From assembly GCA_964497615.1 (NCBI GenBank), contig CAZCEC010000063.1:1-39491 (forward strand): a stretch of DNA of 39,491 bases, read 5' to 3'. Under the pieces are notes generated by a model. The model had not been told where the DNA came from and searched no databases. It was given only the letters and a program-made list of their open reading frames with translations. The number at the start of each line of letters is the position of its first letter. Position 1 is the stretch's first letter. The position numbers and the translations under genes were made by a program. This DNA is from CAZCEC01 sp964497615 (GTDB lineage Bacteria > Chloroflexota > Anaerolineae > Anaerolineales > UBA6663). Shown here in pieces: positions 1 through 9,642 of the stretch.

Positions 1-1190
1 CTGTTGTCGCGCTCGAAGTCGCCGTCCTTGGCGTGGCGCATCTCCTGGTCGTCGTAGTCGAACAGCGAGATCATGGCGGTGCGGCGCACCCCGCCGGAGA
101 CGGCCGCGTTGCCGACGGCGCACATGATGTCGTGGGCGTCAATCGGCCGCAGGAAGTTGCCTTGCCGGGCCAGGATGCGGGCGCGGGCAAAGTCCAGCAT
201 GGCGCGGAACGGCTCCGGGCCGGAGGCGCGGCCGCCCTTGGTGCGCAGGGGCGCGCCCGCCGGGCGAAGCTGGGAGAGATCGAACTTGACATCGCCGCCG
301 TCGAACCAGGTGTGCAGCCCCAGGCGCAGCGCGTCGGCCCAGCCCTCGGCCGAATCGGCAACGACGTGCACGGCCGGGGCGTGGCTGGACTGGCGCTTGA
401 TGCGCGGAAAGTTCTCGACGTACTGGCTCTCGACGGAGTAGCCCACCCCGCAGCCGGACATGGAAATGATCATGGCCTCGACAAAGGAGTCAATCGAGTC
501 CACCGGCTGATAAGAACAATTGTAGATCGTGATATTGTTGCGGCGCGCGGCCGGGCCGGCCATGGCCAGGAGCCGCATGGACGTCATGGCGCGCATTTCC
601 AGCATGGCCCGGCGGAGGCGGGCGTAGGTCTCGGCGGGCAGGCCGCTGTGCGAAAGCTCGCGCAGGTAATCCACGGCGCGGTCCACGGTCTCGATCCAAG
701 TCTCGCGCCGGCCCAGGTCGTAGTTGAAGCGCGAGTACTTATCGTAGAACTGAAACTTCTGGAGCTGGGTGGGGAAATAGGCGTCGCTCTCGGCGAAGGC
801 CAGGCGCACGTCCTCCGGAATGGGGCGCTTCTCGCGCATCTTGGCGTGCTCGGCGCGGTAGAGGATGTAGTGCTTGGCGGCCTCATACTCGCCCGCCGCC
901 TGCAGCACGGTCTCGACCGTGTCCTGCACCTGCTCGACGGTGGGGCGCGAGTAGCGGATGGAGACGATGTTGACGACCTGGGTGGTCAGCTCCGCGGCGG
1001 AGACGCCCGGCTTGGCTCCCAGGTTGGCGAAACACTTGTTGATGGCGTTCTCGATGCGCTCGGGGTCGAAGGGCACCACCCGGCCATCGCGCTTGACGAT
1101 GGCGCCGGGGATCAGCACGACATCGGGCAGCATTCCCATCATCTTGCTGGAGGCGGAACTGCCCAATTGCGGCTTCTGTGTCTCTAGCAT
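1..1190 (-). CDS. nrdJ: Adenosylcobalamin-dependent (class II) ribonucleotide reductase, N-terminal part
   Basis: Reduces ribonucleotides to deoxyribonucleotides with a B12-derived radical. The 396 visible residues open with an ATP-cone (about residues 26-115, IVKRDGRVVPFDPERIENAI), the allosteric module also found in NrdR. The catalytic barrel begins after residue 130, with NCSYQPVDS (Cys225), SGCGVGYSVE and SGGVRRTAMISLFDYD, a pattern typical of B12-type reductases. The ATG at 1190 is preceded by a GAGAGGAG ribosome site. The gene leaves the window at its 3' end, so most of the active site and the C-terminal redox cysteines are not visible. It lies downstream of nrdR on the same strand, 100 bp away across a large hairpin. 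The RTPR-like versus NrdJ subtype cannot be settled from this part. Confidence 0.9.
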   Translation of the reverse strand, partial: MLETQKPQLGSSASSKMMGMLPDVVLIPGAIVKRDGRVVPFDPERIENAINKCFANLGAKPGVSAAELTTQVVNIVSIRYSRPTVEQVQDTVETVLQAAGEYEAAKHYILYRAEHAKMREKRPIPEDVRLAFAESDAYFPTQLQKFQFYDKYSRFNYDLGRRETWIETVDRAVDYLRELSHSGLPAETYARLRRAMLEMRAMTSMRLLAMAGPAARRNNITIYNCSYQPVDSIDSFVEAMIISMSGCGVGYSVESQYVENFPRIKRQSSHAPAVHVVADSAEGWADALRLGLHTWFDGGDVKFDLSQLRPAGAPLRTKGGRASGPEPFRAMLDFARARILARQGNFLRPIDAHDIMCAVGNAAVSGGVRRTAMISLFDYDDQEMRHAKDGDFERDN

Positions 1191-1230
1191 CCAGATACTC
1201 CTCTCAACTGGACTGAATTGTGAACAAACT

Positions 1231-1289
1231 CGGCGCAGCCGCCGGGGCGACTCAGAGTCGGAGTCTGAGTCGGCCCGGCGGCTGCGCCG
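1231..1289 (-). terminator. Large two-tier hairpin between nrdR and nrdJ
   Basis: A perfect 16-bp inverted repeat (1231-1246 with 1274-1289, core GCGCAGCCGCCGGG) encloses a second 8-bp stem GACTCAGA/TCTGAGTC (1249-1256 with 1264-1271). It begins one base after the nrdR stop. On the minus strand it is followed by GAGTTTGTTC, not a proper U-run, so it may be an attenuator or an RNA stability element as well as a terminator. Confidence 0.6.
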
Positions 1290-1290
1290 C

Positions 1291-1740
1291 TTAGCCCTCA
1301 AGCAGGTGATCGATCTCGTCTCGAATAGACTTTAGGTCGTCGAACCCCAAATAGACGATGGCATAACGGACATAGGCGATGTGGTCCAGTTCCTTGAGGG
1401 CGCTGATGACCATATCGCCGACCACGCGGCTGGAGACTTCCACTTCGCCCGTCACCTGGAGCCGGGCTTCGATCTCGCCCACCAGCCGGTCGATATCGGC
1501 CGCGGAGACGGGGCGCTTGGCGCAGGCGATGCGGATGCCGCGCAGGAGCTTTTCACGGTCGAACTCCTCGCGGGTGCCGTCGGCCTTGACCAGCAGGGGC
1601 GTGGCCAGAACGGCGCGCTCGTAGGTAGAGAAGCGCTGGCCGCACTCCAGGCACTCACGGCGGCGGCGGATCCCGCCACGCGCGTCGTGGTTGGTGTCGA
1701 TGACTTTGGAATTATTCTTGGCGCAGTAAGGACAGCGCAT
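1291..1740 (-). CDS. nrdR: Transcriptional repressor NrdR
   Basis: Nucleotide-sensing repressor of ribonucleotide reductase genes. The 149 residues have the family's usual length. The N-terminal zinc ribbon shows CPYC near residues 3-6 and CLEC near 31-34, followed by GQRFSTYERA. The rest is an ATP-cone (VVKADG-like VKADGTREEFDREKLLRGI) that reads ATP/dATP. It lies directly upstream of the class II reductase gene, the expected genomic partner. Palindromic operator-like sequences lie 110-220 bp upstream, consistent with autoregulation (inference). Confidence 0.96.
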   Translation of the reverse strand: MRCPYCAKNNSKVIDTNHDARGGIRRRRECLECGQRFSTYERAVLATPLLVKADGTREEFDREKLLRGIRIACAKRPVSAADIDRLVGEIEARLQVTGEVEVSSRVVGDMVISALKELDHIAYVRYAIVYLGFDDLKSIRDEIDHLLEG

Positions 1741-1853
1741 GACAAAGGGCCGAAAACAGACGGGCTAAGTTGTATGCTTGCAGCGTGATGCGTGTAACGG
1801 ACTACAATCGGCTGACCAGCCAGCCGGGCCTGCAATCGTTGGTATTTGGTTAG

Positions 1854-1957
1854 CCCCCACATCTGGCGGTAACAGCCCCGATTCAACGAAAACCGCCATA
1901 TATGGGGGTGTTCTGTCCACATCCCCGAAATCTGGCGCGTGGGGCTACACTATATCA
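1854..1957 (-). promoter_or_regulatory. Candidate operator region upstream of nrdR
   Basis: A 17-bp imperfect inverted repeat (1854-1870 and 1892-1908, 15 of 17 positions matching) has CCCCCATATATGGCGGT as its better half. That half carries a CCATATATGG core resembling the AT-rich core of NrdR boxes. A partly similar segment lies at 1923-1937, and an ACACTATAT half-box at 1947-1955. NrdR boxes are known as paired 16-bp palindromes; the spacing here (about 38 or 54 bp between centres) is not the usual ~31 bp, so the assignment is tentative. Confidence 0.35.
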
Positions 1958-2346
1958 CCGTTCGCAAACCGAAGCAATACTCTGGGAGCATATTTTAAGG
2001 CTCCTTAACCTTAAAGCTCTCGCGGGCCTGAATGGATGGAATTCACAGGGGAATGGGGCATTGTACGGGGAGTCACAGGCGGAAGGGCGGACGACCGACG
2101 ACCGAGGGTAGCAGGCGGGCGGCCGATGAAGGATGAATGCGCAGCCTGCAACGTGGCACTTGACACTCGACACGCGACACACGCCACGCCCCCCATCCCA
2201 CAACCGCAGGGAGCCCGCCCGAGCCACTAGGCTGGCGGCGCTGGCGTGGGGACACACCAACGCGCGGCCCAGCCCAATGGCCCAGGCAGGCCCACTGGGA
2301 GCGGGGAGACACGGCCGGAGGTTGGCCGGTCTCGCAGGAGGTTATC

Positions 2347-2394
2347 GTGAAACGTGAGCCGGGAGGCGTGACCTAAGCTTCAGTCACGTTTCAC
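2347..2394 (-). repeat. Inverted repeat downstream of ftsZ
   Basis: A perfect 11-bp inverted repeat, GTGAAACGTGA at 2347-2357 and TCACGTTTCAC at 2384-2394, lies 29 bp past the ftsZ stop. CGTGA/TCACG words recur around it, as in degenerate intergenic repeats. It may serve as the end-of-operon hairpin of the division cluster, although no U-run follows. Confidence 0.45.
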
Positions 2395-2422
2395 CTATCA
2401 CGCGTCACGGGTACTACCGAAA

Positions 2423-3589
2423 CTAACGCCGCCGCAGGAACGCCGGGATGTCCAGGTCCTCGGTATTGAACGAGCGCGGCTGGAAGTCGCTCAGGTCCGA
2501 GCCGCGGGCGGGCGCGGACTGGGCCGCGGACGCACTGTGCTGATCGGCGGTGGTGGCCGCCACCACCGGCTGCACCTGGCGCAGCGCCGGCCGGCCGGCG
2601 GCCACGGGCCGCTCGATGGTGCGGCGCGGCACGCCGGTGCGCTCGAACCCGGTGGCGATGACGGTGACCTTGATCTCTTCGCCCAGGTTCGGGTCGATCA
2701 CGGCGCCAAAGATCAGGTTGACCTCCGGGTGCGCCGTTTCCTTGATGATGGCCGCGGCCTGGTTGACTTCGAACAGGGTCATGTTCGGGCCGCCGGTGAC
2801 GTTGAACAGGATGCCGCGCGCGCCGTCAATGGTGATGTCCAGCAGGCTGGAGGCGATGGCGGCCTCGGCGGCCACGCGGGCGCGGTCCTCGCCAGCGCCC
2901 TTGCCCACGGCCATCAGGGCCGCCCCGCCCTCCGACATGATGGTCCGCACGTCGGCGAAGTCCAGGTTGATCAACCCAGGCACGGTGATCAGCTCCGAGA
3001 TGCCCTGGATGCCCTGGCGCAGCACGTCGTCGGCCAGGCGGAACGACTCCTGGAGCGAAGCGCGCTTGTCCACGATCTGCAGCAGGCGGTCGTTGGGGAT
3101 GACGATCAGGGTATCCACCTGCTCCTTGAGGCGGTTGATGCCGCCCTCCGCCGACTGGAGCCGGCGCGAGCCTTCGAAGGTGAAGGGCCGGGTGACGACG
3201 CCGATGGTCAGCGCGCCCACTTCCTTGGCGATCTGGCTGACGATGGGGGCCGCGCCGGTGCCGGTGCCGCCGCCCAGGCCGGCGGCGATGAAGACCATGT
3301 CGGCGCCGCGCAGCACTTCGTACAGCTCCTCGGCCGATTCCTCGGCCGCCTTCTGGCCGATATCGGGGTTGCCGCCTGCGCCCAGCCCGCGCGTCAGCTT
3401 GTCGCCGATGCGCACGCGGCGCGGGGCGTTGGCCAGCAGCAGGGCCTGGGCGTCGGTGTTGATGGTGATGAACTCCACCCCCGACATGCCCTGCTCGATC
3501 ATGCGGTTGACGGCATTGCTGCCGCCGCCACCGACCCCGACGACCTTGATCCGTGCAAAAGACTCAGAATTCTGTGGTGCAGGTTGCAT
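2423..3589 (-). CDS. ftsZ: Cell division protein FtsZ
   Basis: Tubulin-like GTPase that builds the cytokinetic ring. The 388 residues carry the nucleotide-binding start KVVGVGGGGSNAVNRM (about 15-30), the tubulin signature GLGGGTGTGAAP (104-115), and the T7-loop region with NLDFADVRTIM. A linker of about 55 residues follows, ending in the conserved tail DIPAFLRRR that binds FtsA. Start at ATG 3589 with AGGAGG 7 bases upstream. It is the last gene of the cluster, 128 bp behind ftsA, and that gap contains a small hairpin. The very good ribosome site and longer leader may allow separate expression (inference). Confidence 0.98.
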   Translation of the reverse strand: MQPAPQNSESFARIKVVGVGGGGSNAVNRMIEQGMSGVEFITINTDAQALLLANAPRRVRIGDKLTRGLGAGGNPDIGQKAAEESAEELYEVLRGADMVFIAAGLGGGTGTGAAPIVSQIAKEVGALTIGVVTRPFTFEGSRRLQSAEGGINRLKEQVDTLIVIPNDRLLQIVDKRASLQESFRLADDVLRQGIQGISELITVPGLINLDFADVRTIMSEGGAALMAVGKGAGEDRARVAAEAAIASSLLDITIDGARGILFNVTGGPNMTLFEVNQAAAIIKETAHPEVNLIFGAVIDPNLGEEIKVTVIATGFERTGVPRRTIERPVAAGRPALRQVQPVVAATTADQHSASAAQSAPARGSDLSDFQPRSFNTEDLDIPAFLRRR

Positions 3590-3670
3590 TGCAGTCCTCC
3601 TAGACTAGCGGGCGCAGGTGAGACGCCCTGGCTCCTGGTGAACGGCCGCTCCAGGCCGCTCGTGGTTTAT

Positions 3671-3689
3671 CGGGCGCACGGTGCGCCCG
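3671..3689. other. Short GC-rich hairpin in the ftsA-ftsZ gap
   Basis: CGGGCGC/GCGCCCG arms around a 5-base loop give a nearly perfect 19-bp palindrome. No U-run follows on the minus strand. It could tune readthrough or RNA cleavage between ftsA and ftsZ; function unknown. Confidence 0.4.
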
Positions 3690-3717
3690 TTTCTCCCAGT
3701 GTTCATTCCCCTTCGTC

Positions 3718-4974
3718 CTATGGCAGCAGCCGCCGGAACAGGCTCAGGCTCTTGCCCCAATCGGGCCGGCCGCGGCCAGCCCCGCCCCGGCGCTTCTTGC
3801 CGCCGCGCGGCAGGGCCTGGCTCTCGGTTTGGGCCCAGCGCAGCAGGCCCACGCTGGTGGAAAAGGCCGGCCCTTGCAGCTTGTCCACCAGGCCCTTGAG
3901 CGCGCCGGGGGCAGCCACGCGGCAGGGCAGGTTCAGCACCTCGCTGGCCACGCGGCGCAGGCCCGGCAGTTGGCTCGTGCCGCCGGTGAGCACCACGCCC
4001 GCCGGCAGCAGCCCGTCGTAGCCGGTGCGCTTCACTTCTTGCAGCACCAGGGTGAACATCTCCTCCACGCGGGCCTCGATGATGGTGGCCAGGTCGAGCC
4101 GCGAGATTTGCACCGGGCGGTCCTCGCCAAACGGCTGGACCATGATGCTCTCGCTGGCGCCGACCTCGGCGCTGAAGGCGTGCCCGTATTCGATCTTGAT
4201 CTCCTCGGCCGTGTCGGCGGGCAGCCGCAGCCCGTGGGCAATATCGGACGACAGATGGTTGCCGCCCACCGACAGCACCATGCTGTGCCAGACGTTGCCG
4301 TCCAGGTAGACGGCCAGGTCGGTGGTGCCGCCGCCGATGTCGCACACAATGGCGCCCATCTCTTTTTCGGTATCTGTCAGCAGCACTTCGCCCGAGGCCA
4401 GCGGGTTGAGCACAAAGGCTTCGACGGTGACGCCCGCCGCCTCGACGCACTTGGTCAGGTTCTGCACGAAGGAAGAGGCGGCGGTGATAATGTGGGCCTC
4501 CACCTCCAGCCGAAAGCCATGCATGCCCAGCGGCTGGCGGATGCCGTCCTGCCCGTCCACGGTGAAGGCGCGCGGGATGACGTGGATGACCTCGCGCCCA
4601 TGTGGGATGGCGATGGCCTGGGCGGCGTCCAGCGCGCGCTCAATGTCTTCCTGGTCGATGCCGTGCGCGCCGCCGCCGATGCCGGCCACGCCGCGGCTGT
4701 TCACCGAGGTGATGTGCGAGCCGGACAGGCTGACGAAGGCCGCGCCAATCTCGTAGCCGGCGCTGCGCTGGGCCGTCTCGACAGCGTTGGCGATGGACTC
4801 GCTGGCGTCCTCAACGTTGACCACGACGCCCTTGCGCAGGCCGCGCGCGGGCTCCACGCCCACGCCCAGGATGCGCAGATCGCCCACCTCGTCGGTTTCG
4901 CCCACCAGCGCGCACACCTTGGTGGTGCCGACGTCAATGCCGACCAGGAGGGGATTGTCTGTGACGATAGCCAT
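3718..4974 (-). CDS. ftsA: Cell division protein FtsA
   Basis: Actin-like ATPase that anchors FtsZ filaments to the membrane. The 418 residues begin with the phosphate-1 motif VGIDVGTTKVCALVGE (about 11-26). A phosphate-2 type motif, CDIGGGTTDLAVYLDG, lies in the middle, and an adenosine motif, VVLTGGTSQLPGL, about three-quarters along. The C-terminus GKSLSLFRRLLP fits the amphipathic membrane-targeting helix. ATG 4974 is preceded by TAGGAGAG. It sits 9 bp behind ftsQ, the canonical order. Confidence 0.97.
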   Translation of the reverse strand: MAIVTDNPLLVGIDVGTTKVCALVGETDEVGDLRILGVGVEPARGLRKGVVVNVEDASESIANAVETAQRSAGYEIGAAFVSLSGSHITSVNSRGVAGIGGGAHGIDQEDIERALDAAQAIAIPHGREVIHVIPRAFTVDGQDGIRQPLGMHGFRLEVEAHIITAASSFVQNLTKCVEAAGVTVEAFVLNPLASGEVLLTDTEKEMGAIVCDIGGGTTDLAVYLDGNVWHSMVLSVGGNHLSSDIAHGLRLPADTAEEIKIEYGHAFSAEVGASESIMVQPFGEDRPVQISRLDLATIIEARVEEMFTLVLQEVKRTGYDGLLPAGVVLTGGTSQLPGLRRVASEVLNLPCRVAAPGALKGLVDKLQGPAFSTSVGLLRWAQTESQALPRGGKKRRGGAGRGRPDWGKSLSLFRRLLP

Positions 4975-4983
4975 CTTTCTCTC

Positions 4984-5934
4984 CTACCGCGTGTAATAAG
5001 GCGCCAACGCACTTTCAACGCTGATGGTCTTGGGCTGGATGCCCTGGGCCAGCAGGTCGTCCACTAATCGCTCGTACACGGCCAGCTTCTGGGGCATGTC
5101 CAGGCCGACGCCAAAGTAGCCGCGCCAGCCGCGCCCATCCTGATAGCTGAGGCCGCGGAACGAGTCGTAGTGCAGCAACTCGATGTTGGGGCGCAGTTCG
5201 CGCAATTGCAGGGCGCCGGCCACGGCTTCCACCGGCACGGGCCGCTCGGCGGCTGCGTTCAGGGAAGGGCGGGCGTCCACATCGTCCACCCTGATCGGCA
5301 GCAGGCCGTCCAGGTGCGCGCGCGCCTCGAACCGCTCCCCATCGGCATCCACCCACCACTCCGCGTCGTTTTCAATCCAGGTGACCACCGGGATGCGCTC
5401 GGTGATGAGAATGGTGACGATGTTGGGCCACTCGACTTCCACCTGCGCCGAGGCGATGCCGGGCACGGCCTCGACGTTCTCCTTCACCTTCTCCGGGTCC
5501 ACCCAAAAGATGTGCTGGCCGGCGATGCCGGAGCGGGCGTAAATCTCCTGGCCGGGCACCAGGGCCGAGCCGCCCAGGTTGATGCCGGTGATGTACATGC
5601 CCGGGTCGAAGAGCAGCCAGGCCAGCATCCCCAGCAGCAGCACGGCCATCAGGGCGCTGGCCAGCCGCCACGACCACACGATGCGCGGCAGGCTCGGCAG
5701 CCGCAGGTTGAGGCCCGCCGGCAGCACCGCCGCCAGCCCGCCCCCCGCGCGCCGCCCGGCCGCCCGCCCGCCCATGCGATTGCCGCTGGACGACGAGCGC
5801 GGCCGGCTGACGAGCGGCCCGGTGCGGACGGGGCTGCCGGCGCGCGAGACGGCGTCGAAGCGCTTGCGGCTCTGCTCGCGGCGGCGGCGGCGGATCTGGT
5901 CGGAGCGGGTGGTCTTGGCTAGGCGGGCCGGCAT
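4984..5934 (-). CDS. ftsQ: Cell division protein FtsQ/DivIB
   Basis: Bitopic divisome protein that recruits the FtsL/FtsB-type proteins and FtsI/FtsW. The 316 residues show a long, very basic cytoplasmic tail (residues 1-85, many Arg). One membrane helix follows (about 90-111, ending LLLGMLAWLLF), then a POTRA domain starting YITGINLGGSALVPGQEIYARSG, then the FtsQ/DivIB domain with TILITERIPVVTWI. The tail is longer than in enteric FtsQ. It lies 4 bp behind ddl and 9 bp before ftsA, as in canonical clusters. Confidence 0.93.
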   Translation of the reverse strand: MPARLAKTTRSDQIRRRRREQSRKRFDAVSRAGSPVRTGPLVSRPRSSSSGNRMGGRAAGRRAGGGLAAVLPAGLNLRLPSLPRIVWSWRLASALMAVLLLGMLAWLLFDPGMYITGINLGGSALVPGQEIYARSGIAGQHIFWVDPEKVKENVEAVPGIASAQVEVEWPNIVTILITERIPVVTWIENDAEWWVDADGERFEARAHLDGLLPIRVDDVDARPSLNAAAERPVPVEAVAGALQLRELRPNIELLHYDSFRGLSYQDGRGWRGYFGVGLDMPQKLAVYERLVDDLLAQGIQPKTISVESALAPYYTR

Positions 5935-5938
5935 GGGT

Positions 5939-7053
5939 TTAGCCTTCGTAACTCTTCACGGTTTGATCTTTCTCGGCCTGGCGCTCCAGGGCGAGGGTGA
6001 CGAGCCGGTCAATCAACTCGCTGTAGCTCACGCCCGAGGCTTCCCACAGCTTGGGATACATGCTGATGCTGGTGAAGCCCGGAATGGTGTTGATCTCATT
6101 CAGATAAAGCTGGCCGCTGTCGCGGTCCAGCAGGTAGTCCACGCGCGCCAGGCCGGCGGCGTCAATCGCTGCGAAGGCCGCCACGGCATAGCGGCGGGCG
6201 GCCTCCGCCGTCGCGGACGGAATTGGGGCCGGGATAATCAGGGCCGAGCCTTCGTCCACATACTTGGCCTCGTAGTCGTAGAACTCGCGGCTGGGCACGA
6301 TCTCGCCCACCACCGAGGCCGCCGGGTCGGCGTTGCCCAGCACGCTGACTTCGAGCTCGCGGGCATTGATGGCCGGTTCCACCAGGATGCGCCGGTCGAA
6401 ACGGGCGGCCTCGCGCAGGGCGGCCACCAGCTCGTCGAAGTCGTGCGCCTTGGACACGCCCACCGACGAGCCCAGGTTGGCAGGCTTGACGAAGACCGGG
6501 TAGCCAAAGTGCTCGGCGGCGGCGGCGGCGACGGCGTGCGCGTCGGCGGCCACGGCGGCGCGGGTGACCAGCTCCCAGTCGGTGACGGGGATGCCGTGCG
6601 CGCGCAGCACCTGCTTGCACATGGCCTTGTCCATCGCCAGGGCGGAGGCCAGCACGCCCGCGCCCACGTAGGGCAGGTCGGCCAATTCCAGCAGGCCCTG
6701 CACGGTGCCGTCTTCGCCATACGGGCCGTGCAGCAGCGGAAAGACGACATCGAACTCCGCCAGGGCGGCCAGTTGAACAGCTCGCCCGGCGGACGCGCCC
6801 TCGACCGCCAGCAGTTCGCGCCGGCCCGGCTCGCCCAGCAGGGCCACGCCCGCCAGGTCCGACAGGTTGCCGGCCGCCAGCGCCGCCAGCGGGTCGCCGC
6901 CGGCCAGCCATTTGCCTTCCTTGCTGATGCCCACCAGAGTCACGTCGTATTTTTCCCGGTCAAGGGCCTTGAGCACCGAGCCCGCTGAGCGAAGCGAGAC
7001 TTCGTGTTCGGCGCTGCGGCCGCCAAAGATGAGACCCAGCCTGATCTTCTTCA

Positions 7054-7054
<1 letters not shown>
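5939..7054 (-). CDS. ddl: D-alanine--D-alanine ligase
   Basis: ATP-grasp enzyme that makes the D-Ala-D-Ala dipeptide added by MurF. N-terminal KKIRLGLIFGGRSAEHEVSLRSA is the family signature. LLHGPYGEDGTVQGLLEL, the ATP-grasp strand FVKPANLGSSVGVSKA, the YEAKY loop and the metal site YLNEINTIPGFTSISMYP are all present. I chose GTG 7054, giving MKKIRLGLIFGG: it overlaps the murB stop as TAGTG, the coupling seen elsewhere here. An upstream GTG at 7072 would add six residues and overlap murB by 19 bases. Length 371 aa, slightly longer than usual. Confidence 0.95.
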
Positions 7055-7990
<936 letters not shown>

Positions 7991-7991
<1 letters not shown>

Positions 7992-8269
7992 CACAGTCCC
8001 TTCAGCGTCTCCACCAGGCGCAGGATGAGTTCTCGGGGAGACCGGTCCCCCTGCCCCCCTGCTCCCTCCTGAGCAGGGGGCGGCATGGTCTCCACGGGCG
8101 CATCCACCACTCCCTCTTCGGTGTCTGGGAAGGGGGCCATTGGGTTAGGCCGCAGGCGCAGGCTCGCCGGCACACTCCGCTCAAACCTCTTGCCGGTCTT
8201 GTCCTGGGTCGCCGCGGGGCGGCGCGTGGCGGCGGGCTTCTTGGCCGGTGCGGGTTTCTTGGTCGTCAT
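7991..8269 (-). CDS. Small basic N-tail protein in the mur cluster, unknown function
   Basis: A 92-aa protein that I do not recognise. Residues 1-35 are rich in Lys, Ala, Pro and Thr (TTKKPAPAKKPAATRRPAAT), resembling flexible nucleic-acid or polyanion-binding tails. The middle is Pro/Glu-rich. The C-terminus ELILRLVETLKGL could be a short amphipathic helix. No signal peptide or membrane helix is visible. Its ATG overlaps the murC stop as ATGA, and its stop overlaps the murB start. This double coupling argues that it is translated, not a chance frame. It could be a cytoplasmic accessory factor or a degenerated spacer gene. Confidence 0.6.
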
Positions 8270-9642
8270 GTGCCCGATCCTTCCGCCAGAACTTGCAGGA
8301 CCTTGACGCCCACCTCGTTTCCGTCGCCCGCGCCGAGGGTGAGCAGGACATCGCCAGGCCGGAGTTGTTCACACAGAAAGCTGGCCGCATCGGTGAGGCT
8401 GGGGATGTAGCGCGCGTCCGGGTGGTTCATCCGCCGGACAATGTCATTGGCGCTGACGGCCGGGTCGGGCGCCTCGCGCGAGCGAAAGATATCCACGATG
8501 ACCACATGGCTGGCGTCGGCGAAGCTGGCGGCGAAGTCGGCCAGCAAGGTGCGGGTGCGCGAGAAGGTGTGCGGCTGGAACATGACCCATAGCGGGCGGC
8601 CGTTGAAGCGGCGGCGGGCGGCGGCCAGGGTGGCGCGGATCTCGGTGGGATGGTGGGCGTAATCGTCCACCACGGTGACGCCGCCGGCCTCGCCGACGAT
8701 CTCGAAGCGCCGGCCCGCGCCGTGGAACTCGGCCAGCGCGTTGCGGGCGTCGTTGAAGTCCACCCCCACGAAGTCGGCCACGGCCAGGGCGGCCAGCGAG
8801 TTGAGGACGTTGTGCTCGCCGGGCAGGCGGTTGCGCGCCAGCCCCAGGGTGCGGTCCTGCTTGACGACCAGGAAGTCCGAGCCCCCCGCCCCGTTGAGCT
8901 GGATGGAGTCGGCGCGGTAGTCGTCCTCGCGGCGCAGGCCGTAGGTGACGGCCGGCTGGCCGAGGGCGCGGCGGGCCTCCACCAGCCGCAGGACGAACGG
9001 GTCGCGGCCATAGCCCACCAGCAGGCCCTCCGCCGGGAGCAGGTTCACGAAGCTTTGGAATGCTTCTTGCATCTCTGCCAGGGTGGGATAACAGTCGGGA
9101 TGATCATGCTCAACGTTCGTCACCACCGCCACCGTGGGCCGCAGCCCCAAAAACATCCGGTCGTACTCGTCGGCCTCGATGACGAACGGCCGCCCCTGCC
9201 CGGAGCGGGCGTTGGTGCCGTAATCGGCCAGTTGCCCGCCGGCGATGAAGGTCGGGTCGAGCCCGGCCCGGTCGAGCAGGAAGGCGACGAGGCCGGTGGT
9301 AGTGGTCTTGCCATGCGTGCCGGCCACGGCGATGCCCAGCCGCCCTTCCATCAGCCGGCCCAGGAAATCGGCCCGCTTGAGCACGGGGATGCCCCGCGCC
9401 TGGGCCGTGACCACCTCGACGTTGTCGGGCGGAATGGCCGACGAGATGATCACCAGCTCCGCGCCGTTGAGGTGCCGGGCCGCGTGGCCGGTGTGGACGA
9501 TGGCGCCGCGCGCCTTCAGGGCCTGGGCAAAGGGCGACATCGCCTCATCCGAGCCGGAGACGGTGTCACCCGCCTCAAGCAGGACCTTGGCAATGGCCGA
9601 GAGGCCCGCGCCGCCGATGCCGATGAAGTGGACGTGTGTCAT
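8266..9642 (-). CDS. murC: UDP-N-acetylmuramate--L-alanine ligase
   Basis: First of the ATP-dependent amino acid ligases of peptidoglycan synthesis; adds L-Ala to UDP-MurNAc. The 458 residues start with the nucleotide-binding fold HVHFIGIGGAGLSAIAKVL. The ATP loop is AVAGTHGKTTTTGLVAFLL (about 106-124), and the Mur-ligase centre has VVTNVEHDHPDCY. The C-terminal domain shows VVDDYAHHPTEIRATL, a MurC hallmark. Start ATG 9642 lies directly against the stop of the CvpA-like gene, and its stop overlaps the next gene as ATGA. Confidence 0.97.
   Translation of the reverse strand: MTHVHFIGIGGAGLSAIAKVLLEAGDTVSGSDEAMSPFAQALKARGAIVHTGHAARHLNGAELVIISSAIPPDNVEVVTAQARGIPVLKRADFLGRLMEGRLGIAVAGTHGKTTTTGLVAFLLDRAGLDPTFIAGGQLADYGTNARSGQGRPFVIEADEYDRMFLGLRPTVAVVTNVEHDHPDCYPTLAEMQEAFQSFVNLLPAEGLLVGYGRDPFVLRLVEARRALGQPAVTYGLRREDDYRADSIQLNGAGGSDFLVVKQDRTLGLARNRLPGEHNVLNSLAALAVADFVGVDFNDARNALAEFHGAGRRFEIVGEAGGVTVVDDYAHHPTEIRATLAAARRRFNGRPLWVMFQPHTFSRTRTLLADFAASFADASHVVIVDIFRSREAPDPAVSANDIVRRMNHPDARYIPSLTDAASFLCEQLRPGDVLLTLGAGDGNEVGVKVLQVLAEGSGT

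Larger units (their letters stand above)
1741..2422. other. Gene-free region between ftsZ and nrdR
   Basis: About 680 bp without a credible gene. The part near nrdR holds the operator-like repeats above. The middle (about 2090-2260) is a degenerate stretch rich in GACAC/CACGC-like words with only short shadow reading frames. The ftsZ-proximal end holds an inverted repeat. No cobalamin-riboswitch box was recognised by eye. Confidence 0.6.

Noticed and set aside
1741..2422. Cobalamin riboswitch upstream of the B12-dependent reductase
   Set aside because: Plausible by function, but I could not find the conserved B12 box or a matching structure.
33..5067. Long plus-strand frames over nrdJ, ftsZ and ftsA (33-1187, 2537-4021, 3829-5067)
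   Set aside because: Antisense shadows of clear minus-strand genes, rich in Gly/Gln/His/Val and without recognisable motifs.
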